From contig CADAJV010000038.1 of the NCBI GenBank assembly GCA_902788275.1, forward strand, positions 1 to 32,534: 32,534 nucleotides of DNA, in the 5' to 3' direction. Below the pieces are notes generated by a model that ran no database searches, was not told the DNA's origin, and was given only the letters and a program-made list of their open reading frames with translations. Origin of the DNA: an uncultured Bacteroidales bacterium (lineage in GTDB: Bacteria > Bacteroidota > Bacteroidia > Bacteroidales > Bacteroidaceae). How positions within the stretch are numbered: position 1 is the first letter of the stretch; every line of letters starts with the position of its first letter. Below, in pieces: positions 25,350 through 32,534 of this stretch. The translations under genes were made by a program, and so were the position numbers.

Positions 25350-26135
25350 TTACTTGATTCGCTTTTCTATTCTTGCAAACAGCTCGTTGGCATAGTCAAC
25401 TGTCTTCTTCCTAAACTTGCCGCTGCCCTTGCGCAGAGCCATTTTGTCCTTAGTGAGGGCATATTTGTCAGTAATCCATTCCTCAGCCTTATAGCCGAAG
25501 CCAAATTCCTCATAGCTGTAGGCAATGAGCCACAGGCGCAGCTTGGCAGTGCCGCCCTCCATGTAGGCAAAATACTGATAGCGTATCAGGGCGGAGTCTG
25601 TCTCCCACTTTGTTTTCCTGAAGAATATAGGCTCGCATATAGTGGCAATCAACGTGTCAGGCCCCTCTTGCAAGATGCGTGAAATCTCGTGGGCGCTCTG
25701 TGGGCTGTCAATAATTTCCTTTGCAACATCCTTGATAATGTCAAAGGTGGCAGCACCGCCCTCAAAAGAGTGCTCAAAGCACACTATGCCCTCGGTGGTT
25801 GTGGGTACTGCTCCGCTCAGGTAGGGGACATCCATGTTTTCAGCAATGTCGGCGGCTTTCTCCTTGGTCGTGATGCTGCCGTCCTTTGCCTTGACGTAGT
25901 AAGTTTTCTCCTTTGCTATCTTCTCCTTTTTTCCTTTTTCTTTTTTAGCGTTATCTTTCCTTGCCTTTCGGGCGGCTTTGCGTGCAGCTGCTTTCTGTGC
26001 GGTTTTGGAGTTGCGGTAGTTTTCGCGCAGATAAGAGTTGTCTGTATTCATTTGTGCCTGAGTCACAGTGGTGCACATCAAAGCAACAAGAATGATGATT
26101 ATAAGTCTCATGACGTTAGTGGTTTGCTCAGTCAT
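25350..26135 (-). CDS. Exported DUF4468-like protein
   Basis: Up to 261 residues. A hydrophobic export signal begins at the second Met (MRLIIIILVALMCTTVTQAQ, ATG at 26111), which is the more natural signal-peptide start; the ATG at 26135 has an AT-rich leader and gives eight extra residues. A strongly basic Lys/Ala stretch (about 45-75) is followed by a globular domain with ATICEPIFFRKTKWETDSALIRYQYFA cut across two strands, resembling DUF4468 proteins of Bacteroidetes. The assignment is tentative. A full -7 element lies at 26163-26170, and the large DUF3472 gene follows after 38 bp, so the two may be co-transcribed. Confidence 0.7.
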   Translation of the reverse strand: MTEQTTNVMRLIIIILVALMCTTVTQAQMNTDNSYLRENYRNSKTAQKAAARKAARKARKDNAKKEKGKKEKIAKEKTYYVKAKDGSITTKEKAADIAENMDVPYLSGAVPTTTEGIVCFEHSFEGGAATFDIIKDVAKEIIDSPQSAHEISRILQEGPDTLIATICEPIFFRKTKWETDSALIRYQYFAYMEGGTAKLRLWLIAYSYEEFGFGYKAEEWITDKYALTKDKMALRKGSGKFRKKTVDYANELFARIEKRIK

Positions 26136-26162
26136 ATTTATTATATCAAAAAGTAACTGCTA

Positions 26163-26170
26163 CAAAGGTA
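26163..26170 (-). promoter_or_regulatory. -7 element upstream of the DUF4468-like gene
   Basis: TACCTTTG on the minus strand fits TAnnTTTG. A start near 26156 gives a leader of 21 nt to the ATG at 26135 or 45 nt to the ATG at 26111. Confidence 0.55.
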
Positions 26171-26222
26171 GCAATTACTTTCCGATAAAACATACAATCG
26201 ATGTGGAAAATCGTATTTATTC

Positions 26223-26765
26223 CTATTCCTGCTTAAGGATTTGCATGCCTTTCAGCAGTGCTTCCTCATTCATGGGAATCAGATTGTGGTGCCTTTCGGG
26301 CAGAGTCTTGTACAGAGCCTTCTTGATATGCTCCACTGACACAATGGGGTTGGCTTTGATAAGTCCTCCCAGAATAATCATATTGAAAGTTTTTATGTTC
26401 TTCATCTCGGCGGCAGCCTCCATGGCGTCCATGCTATAGATGGTGACATCATCGCGTTTTGGCGGTTCTATTATACTGCTGTTGTCGTAGATCAGAATAC
26501 CGCCAGGCTTTATGGCTGGCAAGAATTTCTCTATCGATGGTTGGTTGAGTAGCACGGCTATCGAGTAGTGGCTAACGATAGGTGATGGCACTTTGCGGTC
26601 GCTGACTATCACAGTGCAGTTGGCTGTGCCGCCCCTTTGTTCGGGACCATAGGCAGGCAGCCACGAAACCTCCTTGCCTTCCATCATGGCGGCATAGGCC
26701 AGCAGCTTGCCCATCGACAGCACGCCTTGGCCGCCAAATCCAGACATTATTATTTCTTCTTTCAT
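26223..26765 (-). CDS. 2-oxoacid:ferredoxin oxidoreductase, gamma subunit
   Basis: The 180-residue gamma chain of a multi-subunit, coenzyme A-dependent 2-oxoacid oxidoreductase. The family start IIMSGFGGQGVLSMGKLLA (about 5-23) and the segment WLPAYGPEQRGGTANCTV are typical. It works with the TPP subunit, whose gene ends 4 nt upstream, and with the alpha and ferredoxin subunits further up. It is the last gene of the operon. The complex passes electrons from 2-oxoacid oxidation to ferredoxin, yielding acyl-CoA, and may run in reverse for carboxylation. Confidence 0.92.
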   Translation of the reverse strand: MKEEIIMSGFGGQGVLSMGKLLAYAAMMEGKEVSWLPAYGPEQRGGTANCTVIVSDRKVPSPIVSHYSIAVLLNQPSIEKFLPAIKPGGILIYDNSSIIEPPKRDDVTIYSMDAMEAAAEMKNIKTFNMIILGGLIKANPIVSVEHIKKALYKTLPERHHNLIPMNEEALLKGMQILKQE

Positions 26766-26769
26766 CTTC

Positions 26770-27552
26770 TTATTCCTTACTCCTTATTTCCTGTGTGTCC
26801 TTAAGGTCTCCCAGGCGATAGTATTTGAACATGTTTTCTTCCATCCACTTGTTGGCCTTAACGGGGCTTGTCTTCCATCCGGCAGAACAGGTGGACACTA
26901 TTTCTACCATGTTGGAGCCGATGCCATTTATGCTATTCTCAAACGCTTTGCGTATGGCGCGCTTGGCCTTGCGTATGGCGGCTACGGTGTGCACGCTCTG
27001 TCTGGTTACGTAGGCCGTTCCTTCCAGGTTTACGGCCAGGTCAGTCATATTGAGGGGGTAGCCGTGCAGGTTGACATCGCGTCCGTATGGACAGGTGGCA
27101 GTCTTCATGCCAACAAGGGTGGTGGGGGCCATCTGACCTCCAGTCATGCCGTAGATGGCATTGTTGATAAATATCACCGTTATCTTTTCGCCACGGTTGA
27201 GGGCGTGTATAGTCTCACAGGCTCCTATGCAGGCCAGATCGCCGTCACCCTGGTAGGTAAACACCAGTCGGTCGGGCCACAGGCGCTTGAGTGCCGTGGC
27301 AACGGCAGGAGCACGGCCATGGGCAGCCTCCTGCCAGTCAATGTCAAGATAGCGATAGGCAAACACGGCGCAACCTACGGGACACACGCCGACAGTTTTC
27401 TCTTCCATCTGCATCTCTTCTATCACTTCAGCGATAATCTTATGTACCATGCCATGGGAGCATCCGGGGCAGTAGTGCATCGGCGCATCGTTCATCAGTG
27501 TCGGCTTGGCGCAGACAAGGTTTTCGGGCCTTATTATTTCCTCTTTGGTCAT
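26770..27552 (-). CDS. 2-oxoacid:ferredoxin oxidoreductase, TPP-binding beta subunit
   Basis: A 260-residue subunit that carries thiamine diphosphate. CPGCSHG (C28, C31) near the start and the TPP motif beginning GDGDLACIG with a following FINNAIYGMTGGQMAPTT are clear. The pattern matches KorB/VorA-type chains. It is placed between a 66-residue membrane protein gene (27-nt gap) and the gamma gene (4-nt gap). Together with the alpha and ferredoxin chains it forms the complete four-part enzyme. Substrate (2-oxoglutarate or branched-chain 2-oxoacids) cannot be settled by eye. Confidence 0.92.
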   Translation of the reverse strand: MTKEEIIRPENLVCAKPTLMNDAPMHYCPGCSHGMVHKIIAEVIEEMQMEEKTVGVCPVGCAVFAYRYLDIDWQEAAHGRAPAVATALKRLWPDRLVFTYQGDGDLACIGACETIHALNRGEKITVIFINNAIYGMTGGQMAPTTLVGMKTATCPYGRDVNLHGYPLNMTDLAVNLEGTAYVTRQSVHTVAAIRKAKRAIRKAFENSINGIGSNMVEIVSTCSAGWKTSPVKANKWMEENMFKYYRLGDLKDTQEIRSKE

Positions 27553-27579
27553 ATTATTATCTAATGTGTTCTCTACTCT

Positions 27580-27780
27580 TTAATCTCTGTTTCTATAGGT
27601 AATACGTATCATCACCTCAGCCAGTTTAACCATTACAGCCACACTGCCAATGGTGAAGATTGCGAATTGTCTGTTTTGCCCTTTGTAGAAAAAGAATACC
27701 AGCACCGTAGCCACAGCCAGCAGCATAAAGATTATGTTGAGCACATTGCGCAGTCTGAGGTGTCGTGGCCTTTGTTTCAT
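27580..27780 (-). CDS. Small two-helix membrane protein inside the oxidoreductase operon
   Basis: A 66-residue protein with a basic N-terminus (MKQRPRHLRLRNVLN) and two hydrophobic helices (IIFMLLAVATVLVFFFY and FAIFTIGSVAVMVKLAEVMI). The family was not recognised. It lies between the alpha and beta subunit genes with gaps of 25 and 27 nt and the same direction, so it is very likely translated with them. It might anchor the otherwise soluble complex at the membrane, but nothing in the sequence proves that. Confidence 0.7.
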   Translation of the reverse strand: MKQRPRHLRLRNVLNIIFMLLAVATVLVFFFYKGQNRQFAIFTIGSVAVMVKLAEVMIRITYRNRD

Positions 27781-27805
27781 GGGGCTTATGAATTATCAGA
27801 TTAGT

Positions 27806-28894
27806 TTAATCCTTAATGGTTTTCTGCTTCATAGCCTCCACTATCTCAACGGGGTCGGGCACTATGCCGCCCATTCGTCCGAAGTGCTCACACGGCACCT
27901 GACAGTTGACAGCCAACTTAACATCGCTAATCATTTGGCCGGCATTCATTTCGCATACCAGTATGCTTTTGGCATTTTTGGCAGCCTTGCACAGTTCCTT
28001 CTCAGGGAAAGGCCAAAGCGTTATAGGACGGAAGAGTCCAACTTTATAGCCTTCGTTTCTGAGGATATGCATGGCTTCTTCGGCAATGCGCGACATGCTG
28101 CCGAAGCCTACCAGCAGGTAGTCGGCATCCTCGCAGTTGATAGCCTCTGCCCGTGTTTCACACTCTTTGACTTTGGCGTATTTGGCTTGCAGGTCTTCGT
28201 TGCGTTTGTCCATAAGCAGCGGATCTGACTCAAGCGAGCTGTGGAAATTGGGCTTGCGCTTCTTTAAGTTGATACCGTTGGTTGCCCAGGGACATTCCTG
28301 ATATATCTCTTCTTCTGTGCGGCGCGGCTTCTGTTCGGGCAGTTTGACACGTTCCATCATCTGGCCTATCACACCGTCGGAAAGAATCATGGTCGGCATC
28401 CTGTACTTAAAGGCCAGCTTGAAGGCCTCGTCAACAAAGTCAGCCATCTCCTGTACTGAGTTGGGAGCCAGCACAATCACATTGTAGTCGCCGTTGCCGC
28501 CGCCTACAGTGGCCTGGTAATAGTCGCACTGGCCAGGCTGAATGGTGCCTAGACCGGGACCACCTCTCTGCACATTGACGATAAGGGCGGGAATCTCGCA
28601 GGCAGCCATGTAACTGAAGCCTTCCTGCATCAGGGCCACACCGGGACTGGACGAGGAAGTCATGACCCTCTTGCCGCTGCCGCCGCCGCCGTAGAGCATA
28701 TTAATAGCAGCCACTTCGCTTTCGGCTTGCAGCACCACCATGCCGGTTGTCTCCCATGGTTTAAGTAGCGAAAGTGTCTCAAGCACCTCCGACTGCGGGG
28801 TGATGGGGTAACCGAAATAACCGTCGCAGCCGCATCGTATGGCGGCATGGGCGATGGCCTCGTTACCCTTCATTAGTACATATTCGTCGTTCAT
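27806..28894 (-). CDS. vorB: 2-oxoacid:ferredoxin oxidoreductase, alpha subunit
   Basis: A 362-residue pyrimidine-binding alpha chain, usually named VorB (3-methyl-2-oxobutanoate type) in Bacteroidales annotation. It starts with EYVLMKGNEAIAHAAIRCG and contains GYPITPQSEVLETL, SSPGVALMQEGFSY and a C-terminal domain (ILVCEMNAGQMISDV). It pairs with the TPP chain to make the active site. The gene lies upstream of the small membrane protein. The ferredoxin subunit gene precedes it after a gap of 129 nt that holds no visible gene or promoter match. The 2-oxoacid used is inferred from naming practice only. Confidence 0.92.
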   Translation of the reverse strand: MNDEYVLMKGNEAIAHAAIRCGCDGYFGYPITPQSEVLETLSLLKPWETTGMVVLQAESEVAAINMLYGGGGSGKRVMTSSSSPGVALMQEGFSYMAACEIPALIVNVQRGGPGLGTIQPGQCDYYQATVGGGNGDYNVIVLAPNSVQEMADFVDEAFKLAFKYRMPTMILSDGVIGQMMERVKLPEQKPRRTEEEIYQECPWATNGINLKKRKPNFHSSLESDPLLMDKRNEDLQAKYAKVKECETRAEAINCEDADYLLVGFGSMSRIAEEAMHILRNEGYKVGLFRPITLWPFPEKELCKAAKNAKSILVCEMNAGQMISDVKLAVNCQVPCEHFGRMGGIVPDPVEIVEAMKQKTIKD

Positions 28895-29023
28895 TTATTT
28901 GATTTGGTTTCATAAATACACGTTTGCCGCTTTGCTCTCAGGATAACCAAGGTTCTTCCTTTTGGCTTAGTTGAAACGTTTATTGTATGTTTTTTCCTAT
29001 GTCGGTCAGAATCTCCTTGCTCA

Positions 29024-29251
29024 TTACTCCTTTACCCTATAGACGCTAATGCAGCCATCGGGGCACACTATAGCACACGAGGTGCATCCGGTGCAACTCT
29101 CCCAGTTTTTTTGTTCCACATAGGGGTAGCCTTTGTGGTTAACTCTTTTGTCAGCCAGACTCAGCAGGTTGAGTGGGCAGGCCTCTATGCATAGGCTGCA
29201 GCCTTTGCATCGCTCGGTATCTACTGTGACGGCTCCTCTTATTTTGCTCAT
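29024..29251 (-). CDS. Ferredoxin-like 2x(4Fe-4S) subunit
   Basis: A 75-residue iron-sulfur protein with two complete cluster motifs, CKGCSLCIEACP and CTGCTSCAIVCP. It is the delta subunit of the 2-oxoacid oxidoreductase complex encoded downstream and moves electrons from the active site to soluble ferredoxin. A small TPR gene precedes it after 48 nt. Confidence 0.93.
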   Translation of the reverse strand: MSKIRGAVTVDTERCKGCSLCIEACPLNLLSLADKRVNHKGYPYVEQKNWESCTGCTSCAIVCPDGCISVYRVKE

Positions 29252-29299
29252 ATCTATATAATATTGTTTCGGTTGGAACTCCAGATTGCCCAGGGTCGC

Positions 29300-29521
29300 T
29301 TATTGCCCGTAAATGTCCTTGTTGTAGAAATTGAGAATACGATAGACCATATCTAGTTTCTCTCGCGCTGGACTCTCGCTATTGCACTCGCAGGCCTCCA
29401 GATAGTGCTGGATAGCTGCTTTCCAGTCTCCACGCCGGTAGCATTCGTTACCTAGGTCGTAGTGCAGTTTCTCTTCTGCGTGGCAGCTCTCGTTGGCAGT
29501 AGTGTTTACGGGTACTTGCAT
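29300..29521 (-). CDS. Small TPR-like protein at the head of the oxidoreductase operon
   Basis: A 73-residue protein with one to two tetratricopeptide helices (YDLGNECYRRGDWKAAIQHY, LEACECNSESPAREKLDMVY). Such repeats bind other proteins, so a role in assembling the oxidoreductase is possible. It is first in the operon and has a -7 element 23 bp upstream. The first ten residues are low-complexity, but no other in-frame ATG is available. Confidence 0.8.
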   Translation of the reverse strand: MQVPVNTTANESCHAEEKLHYDLGNECYRRGDWKAAIQHYLEACECNSESPAREKLDMVYRILNFYNKDIYGQ

Positions 29522-29543
29522 TGCGCATTTGTTTTTTCTCTCG

Positions 29544-29551
29544 CAAAATTA
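29544..29551 (-). promoter_or_regulatory. -7 element of the oxidoreductase operon
   Basis: TAATTTTG on the minus strand is a full TAnnTTTG match, giving a leader of about 16 nt. A second match, TAGTTTTG, lies further up at 29698-29691. The rest of 29552-29778 shows no gene. Confidence 0.5.
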
Positions 29552-29778
29552 AGGCAAAACTTTGCACACCTATGTTTGATAGTGCAGTTTATCCTTATTT
29601 TAACGCTCTTTTTGCATTTGTTAACACTGCACTGCGTCTATAAATACAAATAAATCAGTAGTTAAGGCTGAAAAGACAAAAAGTTTCCGCCAAAACTAAC
29701 ATGAAAAAAGTAATTGCGCAGCAAGAGAAAATAATTGCACCATTCCCCCTTCTTCTGTGCACAAAAAATATGAGTGTG

Positions 29779-30690
29779 CTATTTTAGGATAGCACGCAAT
29801 TTATTCTCAACATCATCAATAGTGCCATCCTTTACCATAATGCGCTTGTCGTTGTCAAGCAGGTATAGGCTCGGCATCCTTTCAAACCAGTAGAGCTGCT
29901 TTTCTGCCAGATCGTAGTCGGCAGGATTGATACGCAAGACGCTAAGCCTCTTGTCTTTCAAGACATCGCTCTGCTCCATACGCTTTTGGGTCTCCTTGCA
30001 CTGGTCGCAGTCAGGGTCGTAGAAGTAGAGAAGCAGCAAGTTGGCGCTGGTTTCATGTAGGGTGGCAGTCTTGTCGTCGGAAGTTGTGTAGGTAAAATTA
30101 TTGGCAATTTCTCCAGGCAGGTTTAGGCGTAAGGTGCGGCTTTTGTCAAGCAGCCTTATGCGTTGCGTAGATGAGATGACAGAATCAGGCATGGCGGCCA
30201 CGGCTTCTGTCAAGGTTGCGTATGTGCGGTCGTTGCGCATTGGCGAATAGGGATTGCCAAGGTAGTGTTCGGCCAGATCCTTGAATATTTTTTGCATGAT
30301 TATTGAGTGTGAGGTAATCATCACTTTTCCTGCAAAAAGGCTGGCAGCCATGGCTGATTGAGCACTGTCGGCACTGTTCATCAGATTAATAAAGTCAACA
30401 AATCCCTGTTCTCCAATTTTCAGATTGTTAGCACTTTCATTCTTGAAGTTAAAGTTGTTCCAGAAGTTGTTAAGCATCCATGACAAGCGGTCGTGGTTTA
30501 CCGTAATGCTGTCGGGAATATGCGGATATGGAAACTCTGCCTGCGCCTTTGCGAAGGGGCCAAGCAGCATAGCCATTAGGGCAATTGTCAGCGTCTTGCG
30601 AAAGTTTCGATTAGGCCGAAAAGACCAGCAAATCTTGCTTTGATTATTCTGAGGTAAGGAAACGTCTGTTGATGACATACAACAAACCAT
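29779..30690 (-). CDS. Exported DUF5106 protein with thioredoxin-like C-terminus
   Basis: A 303-residue protein. After a basic N-terminus a hydrophobic segment (LTIALMAMLLGPFAKAQA) ending near residue 51 acts as export signal; the ATG at 30678 (residue 5) is an alternative start. The N-terminal half matches DUF5106 of Bacteroidetes (FWNNFNF..ANNLKIGEQGFVDFINLM). From about 215 on, a thioredoxin fold is seen (LLLLYFYDPDCDQCKE), with CDQC in place of the usual CGPC. A redox role in the periplasm is likely but not proven. It follows the C11 peptidase gene after 45 nt in the same direction. Confidence 0.85.
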   Translation of the reverse strand: MVCCMSSTDVSLPQNNQSKICWSFRPNRNFRKTLTIALMAMLLGPFAKAQAEFPYPHIPDSITVNHDRLSWMLNNFWNNFNFKNESANNLKIGEQGFVDFINLMNSADSAQSAMAASLFAGKVMITSHSIIMQKIFKDLAEHYLGNPYSPMRNDRTYATLTEAVAAMPDSVISSTQRIRLLDKSRTLRLNLPGEIANNFTYTTSDDKTATLHETSANLLLLYFYDPDCDQCKETQKRMEQSDVLKDKRLSVLRINPADYDLAEKQLYWFERMPSLYLLDNDKRIMVKDGTIDDVENKLRAILK

Positions 30691-30735
30691 TTTATTTAGT
30701 TGACGAATTAGTGAAGTTGACGAGTTGACAAGTAA

Positions 30736-31977
30736 CTACTCGGTTAAAGCTTTCGCCCAGTCGGTTAAGAGCCAGGCTTCGTTGAGGTCGCCGTAGGGAC
30801 AGATGCTGGCATTGTCGGTGTATTTCTGTTGCGGCACAAACATAGACACACCGCTGTAGTCGGACGAGAGCGTAACGAAGCTGCTGCCCTGAGCTCCCTC
30901 TATATAGAAGGTCGGCGTGCCGCCCTTATAGACAACGCAGTTGTTCAGCTGCTTGCGCCACAGGGCAGCATCTTCCTCGGGCAGTATGGCTTCCATTGCC
31001 TCGGCAGCATCATAGCAGTCTGGGCGGTAGAAGGTGCGGGAGGAATAGGTGCTATAGTTTTGAACATCGTCCAATGGCCATTGGCCATTGATAATTGAGG
31101 GGTCGATGTCGTTTTTCTGCATCAGCTTGCGGGTCAAGGCTGCCAGGCTGTCCAGTCCGGCAGTTTTCACGGCCGACACCACCATGCCCATTGAGTAGGA
31201 TGATGACACTTTTTTTGCCACGTCGTCATAATAAGTGCGCGCAATGTCGGCAGGGTCATCAGCAAAGAGGCCGTCGGTAAGTTGGTTGGTGTAATATGCC
31301 CCGTCGGCGGTGGTGCTGATGGGTGACGCAATGATATAGTCCGTCATGTTACGCAGCGCATAGTCCACCTCAAGGCTCTGCATCAGGCATGCATCGAAAA
31401 ACAGATAGCGGAACTTCATGCCGCTATTGCGCACCACCGTTGCCAGGTCCTCTATGGATATCGATGTACCCCTGTCGGTGTCATAGGCGTCATTGCCGTC
31501 ATCTACGCCGAAAGACTTAGTCCACTTGCGGCTTGCTGTGCTCAGATAGTCGGTGTTGAGTGGCGGCAGCCATCCGTCGGCGTGCGACCACAGGGTGAGG
31601 CCGTAGTTCTTGGCAGGGTAGTTGTCTTTGGTCCACTTGAGTATACGGGCCATTGTTGTTGGGTCCGACGAATCGAGGTTTTGCTCGAAGCTAAAGGTAG
31701 GGGTGAGGTCGGAGTGCGTGCGGTCAAATACATATATCTCGCTGCCCTCGTCGCGGTCCAAATAGGCCACCACTGTCTCGCCTCTGTTGAGCGAGGGGGC
31801 TCCGGCGGCAATCTCGCGCATGTCGCGCATCACATAGCGGCTCAAGCTGTTCTGGGCAGAGAAATATATGATGGCCGTCTTCTGTTCCACCACATCCTCG
31901 GGCGATATGCCGCTGTCGGAGCAACCCGTCAGCATGACTACGCCCAGTAGTTCAAGCAGAAATATTGTTCTTTTCAT
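30736..31977 (-). CDS. Clostripain-family (C11) cysteine peptidase lipoprotein
   Basis: A 413-residue surface or periplasmic peptidase. The lipoprotein signal (MKRTIFLLELLGVVMLTGC) puts the lipidated Cys at 19, which is why the ATG at 31977 is chosen over the one 16 codons upstream. The C11 catalytic pair is visible: H132 in LWSHADGW and C197 in LFFDACLMQS. Clostripain-like enzymes cut after Arg or Lys. The frame passes through a heptamer array at 31073-31100 (encoding IINGQWP) without a break. A full -7 element lies upstream. The DUF5106 gene follows. Confidence 0.88.
   Translation of the reverse strand: MKRTIFLLELLGVVMLTGCSDSGISPEDVVEQKTAIIYFSAQNSLSRYVMRDMREIAAGAPSLNRGETVVAYLDRDEGSEIYVFDRTHSDLTPTFSFEQNLDSSDPTTMARILKWTKDNYPAKNYGLTLWSHADGWLPPLNTDYLSTASRKWTKSFGVDDGNDAYDTDRGTSISIEDLATVVRNSGMKFRYLFFDACLMQSLEVDYALRNMTDYIIASPISTTADGAYYTNQLTDGLFADDPADIARTYYDDVAKKVSSSYSMGMVVSAVKTAGLDSLAALTRKLMQKNDIDPSIINGQWPLDDVQNYSTYSSRTFYRPDCYDAAEAMEAILPEEDAALWRKQLNNCVVYKGGTPTFYIEGAQGSSFVTLSSDYSGVSMFVPQQKYTDNASICPYGDLNEAWLLTDWAKALTE
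31073..31100. repeat. Heptamer array inside the C11 peptidase gene
   Basis: AATGGCC, ATTGGCC, ATTGATA and ATTGAGG follow each other without gaps. The last two units match the intergenic array after the GH5 gene (9716-9728). The reading frame of the peptidase stays open across it. Confidence 0.7.
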
Positions 31978-32012
31978 CAAGGGCAAAGATTTTATTACTG
32001 GTAATTCTGCGG

Positions 32013-32020
32013 CAAAGGTA
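32013..32020 (-). promoter_or_regulatory. -7 element of the C11 peptidase gene
   Basis: TACCTTTG on the minus strand is a full TAnnTTTG match. The start near 32006 gives a leader of about 29 nt to the ATG at 31977 and excludes the longer start at 32025. Confidence 0.6.
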
Positions 32021-32142
32021 GTCATTTTTATATTACGATGTGGCTAAATCACTAAAATTAACGCTAAGCCCCATGCTCTTAATATCTCCTGATGTTCATT
32101 TGTTACGAGGAATCGAATACTTACTGAGAGGAGCCTGAGTCT

Positions 32143-32205
32143 AAACGTGTGGAAAATGAATTAAAACGCGTGGAAAATGAATTAAAACGCGTGGAAAATG
32201 AATTA
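32143..32205 (+). repeat. Tandem 21-bp repeats, type B, three units
   Basis: Units start at 32143, 32164 and 32185 with the core AAACGCGTGGAAAATGAA. In one frame they read RVENELK heptads preceded by EEPES and followed by YREKNYFSTGLVF, before a TAG. That frame begins after a TGA and has no ATG. The flanks EEP and FSTG also occur around the type A repeats at 2834, although the repeats differ. Confidence 0.85.
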
Positions 32206-32261
32206 TATCGCGAGAAGAATTATTTTTCAACGGGATTAGTTTTTTTGGCAACAATATAGCA

Positions 32262-32313
32262 GTTGGCACAGATTACAATCTCTGCGAAATAGTCATGCTC
32301 TCTCTGTGCCAAC
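32262..32313. other. Hairpin with 11-bp perfect stem
   Basis: GTTGGCACAGA (32262-32272) pairs perfectly with 32303-32313 around a 30-nt loop. No T-run follows. The words AGTTGGCA and GAAATAGTCA inside it also occur at 2593-2620, ahead of the other type A array. Confidence 0.5.
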
Positions 32314-32410
32314 ATCTGTGTCATTGCCTAAAAAAATAAAATGTTTTTTGCATACATTCCTGCAGTGCTTCGGTTAAGGAGTTGAAAAACAGACGATTTA
32401 ATATGCAAGG

Positions 32411-32418
32411 TAATTTTG
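32411..32418 (+). promoter_or_regulatory. -7 element ahead of the type A repeats
   Basis: TAATTTTG is a full TAnnTTTG match on the plus strand. A start near 32425 would give an RNA of about 95 nt ending at the hairpin at 32474-32522. No -33 element was found. Confidence 0.35.
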
Positions 32419-32435
32419 TCCTGTGGAAATCAAAA

Positions 32436-32498
32436 CTAAGAGCCTTGAAACGAAATCTAAGAGCCTTGAAACGAAATCTAAGAGCCTTGAAAATGACA
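32436..32498 (+). repeat. Tandem 21-bp repeats, type A, second copy
   Basis: Three units start at 32436, 32457 and 32478 with the core CTAAGAGCCTTGAAA. The block through the window end at 32534 matches 2834-2931 closely and in the same orientation. A 36-codon frame with an ATG (32403-32513) reads LRALKRN heptads and stops inside the hairpin, but the matching frame at 2834 has no start codon. Confidence 0.9.
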
Positions 32499-32522
32499 GC
32501 TCGAGGCTCTTAGATTTTTTTT
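32474..32522 (+). terminator. Terminator-like hairpin, second copy
   Basis: Positions 32474-32490 pair with 32501-32517 over 17 bp with a single G-U and a ten-base loop. Eight T follow (32515-32522). It is the same device as at 2851-2920. Confidence 0.6.
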
Positions 32523-32534
32523 CCACGGAGTTAG

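Noticed and set aside
31977-32025. A start 16 codons upstream for the C11 peptidase
   Set aside because: It would overlap the promoter -7 element and displace the lipoprotein signal from the N-terminus.

Overview
The window reads as chromosome of a member of the Bacteroidales, most likely a Prevotella/Bacteroides-type gut or oral anaerobe. Evidence: promoters carry the Bacteroidetes -7 motif TAnnTTTG instead of sigma70 boxes, and Shine-Dalgarno sites are missing. There is an oxygen-sensitive nrdD/nrdG pair, a ferredoxin-linked 2-oxoacid oxidoreductase, and Bacteroidales-specific families (DUF3078, DUF3472/DUF5077, DUF5106, a clostripain-like lipoprotein). Most genes lie on the minus strand. 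The genus is an inference. No tRNA, rRNA, CRISPR array or transposase was seen.

Layout. 1-400: intergenic repeats. 401-2155: glnS. 2156-3177: gene-free, with a REP-like palindrome and a mosaic of 21-bp repeats on both strands. 3178-8118: a two-gene restriction-modification operon (GIY-YIG/helicase/methylase fusion plus a small methylase-like subunit). 8119-8474: a highly structured leader or RNA region. 8504-9691: a secreted GH5 glycosidase. 9692-10110: repeats that are an inverted copy of those at 1-400. 10111-13210: nrdG and nrdD, split by a small four-helix-bundle gene that sits between inverted heptamer arrays. 13638-15316: an aldo/keto reductase with iron-sulfur sites and an ECF-type membrane component. 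15366-21320: a seven-gene operon (DUF3078 protein, pyrB, pyrI, glyA, rsmG, metallo-hydrolase, LuxR regulator). 21598-26135: a large secreted DUF3472 protein and a small exported protein. 26223-29521: a 2-oxoacid:ferredoxin oxidoreductase operon. 29779-31977: a thioredoxin-like DUF5106 protein and a C11 peptidase lipoprotein. 32026-32534: gene-free, with a second island of 21-bp repeats that runs off the window.

Most genes are housekeeping or anaerobic metabolism: pyrimidine and one-carbon synthesis, deoxynucleotide supply, and ferredoxin-coupled oxidation of branched-chain or other 2-oxoacids. The unusual content is between and around them. The best candidates are the four-helix-bundle cassette between nrdD and nrdG, a roughly 157-nt rod-like inverted repeat just before the restriction operon, and two islands of 21-bp heptad-coding repeats that end in terminator-like hairpins.
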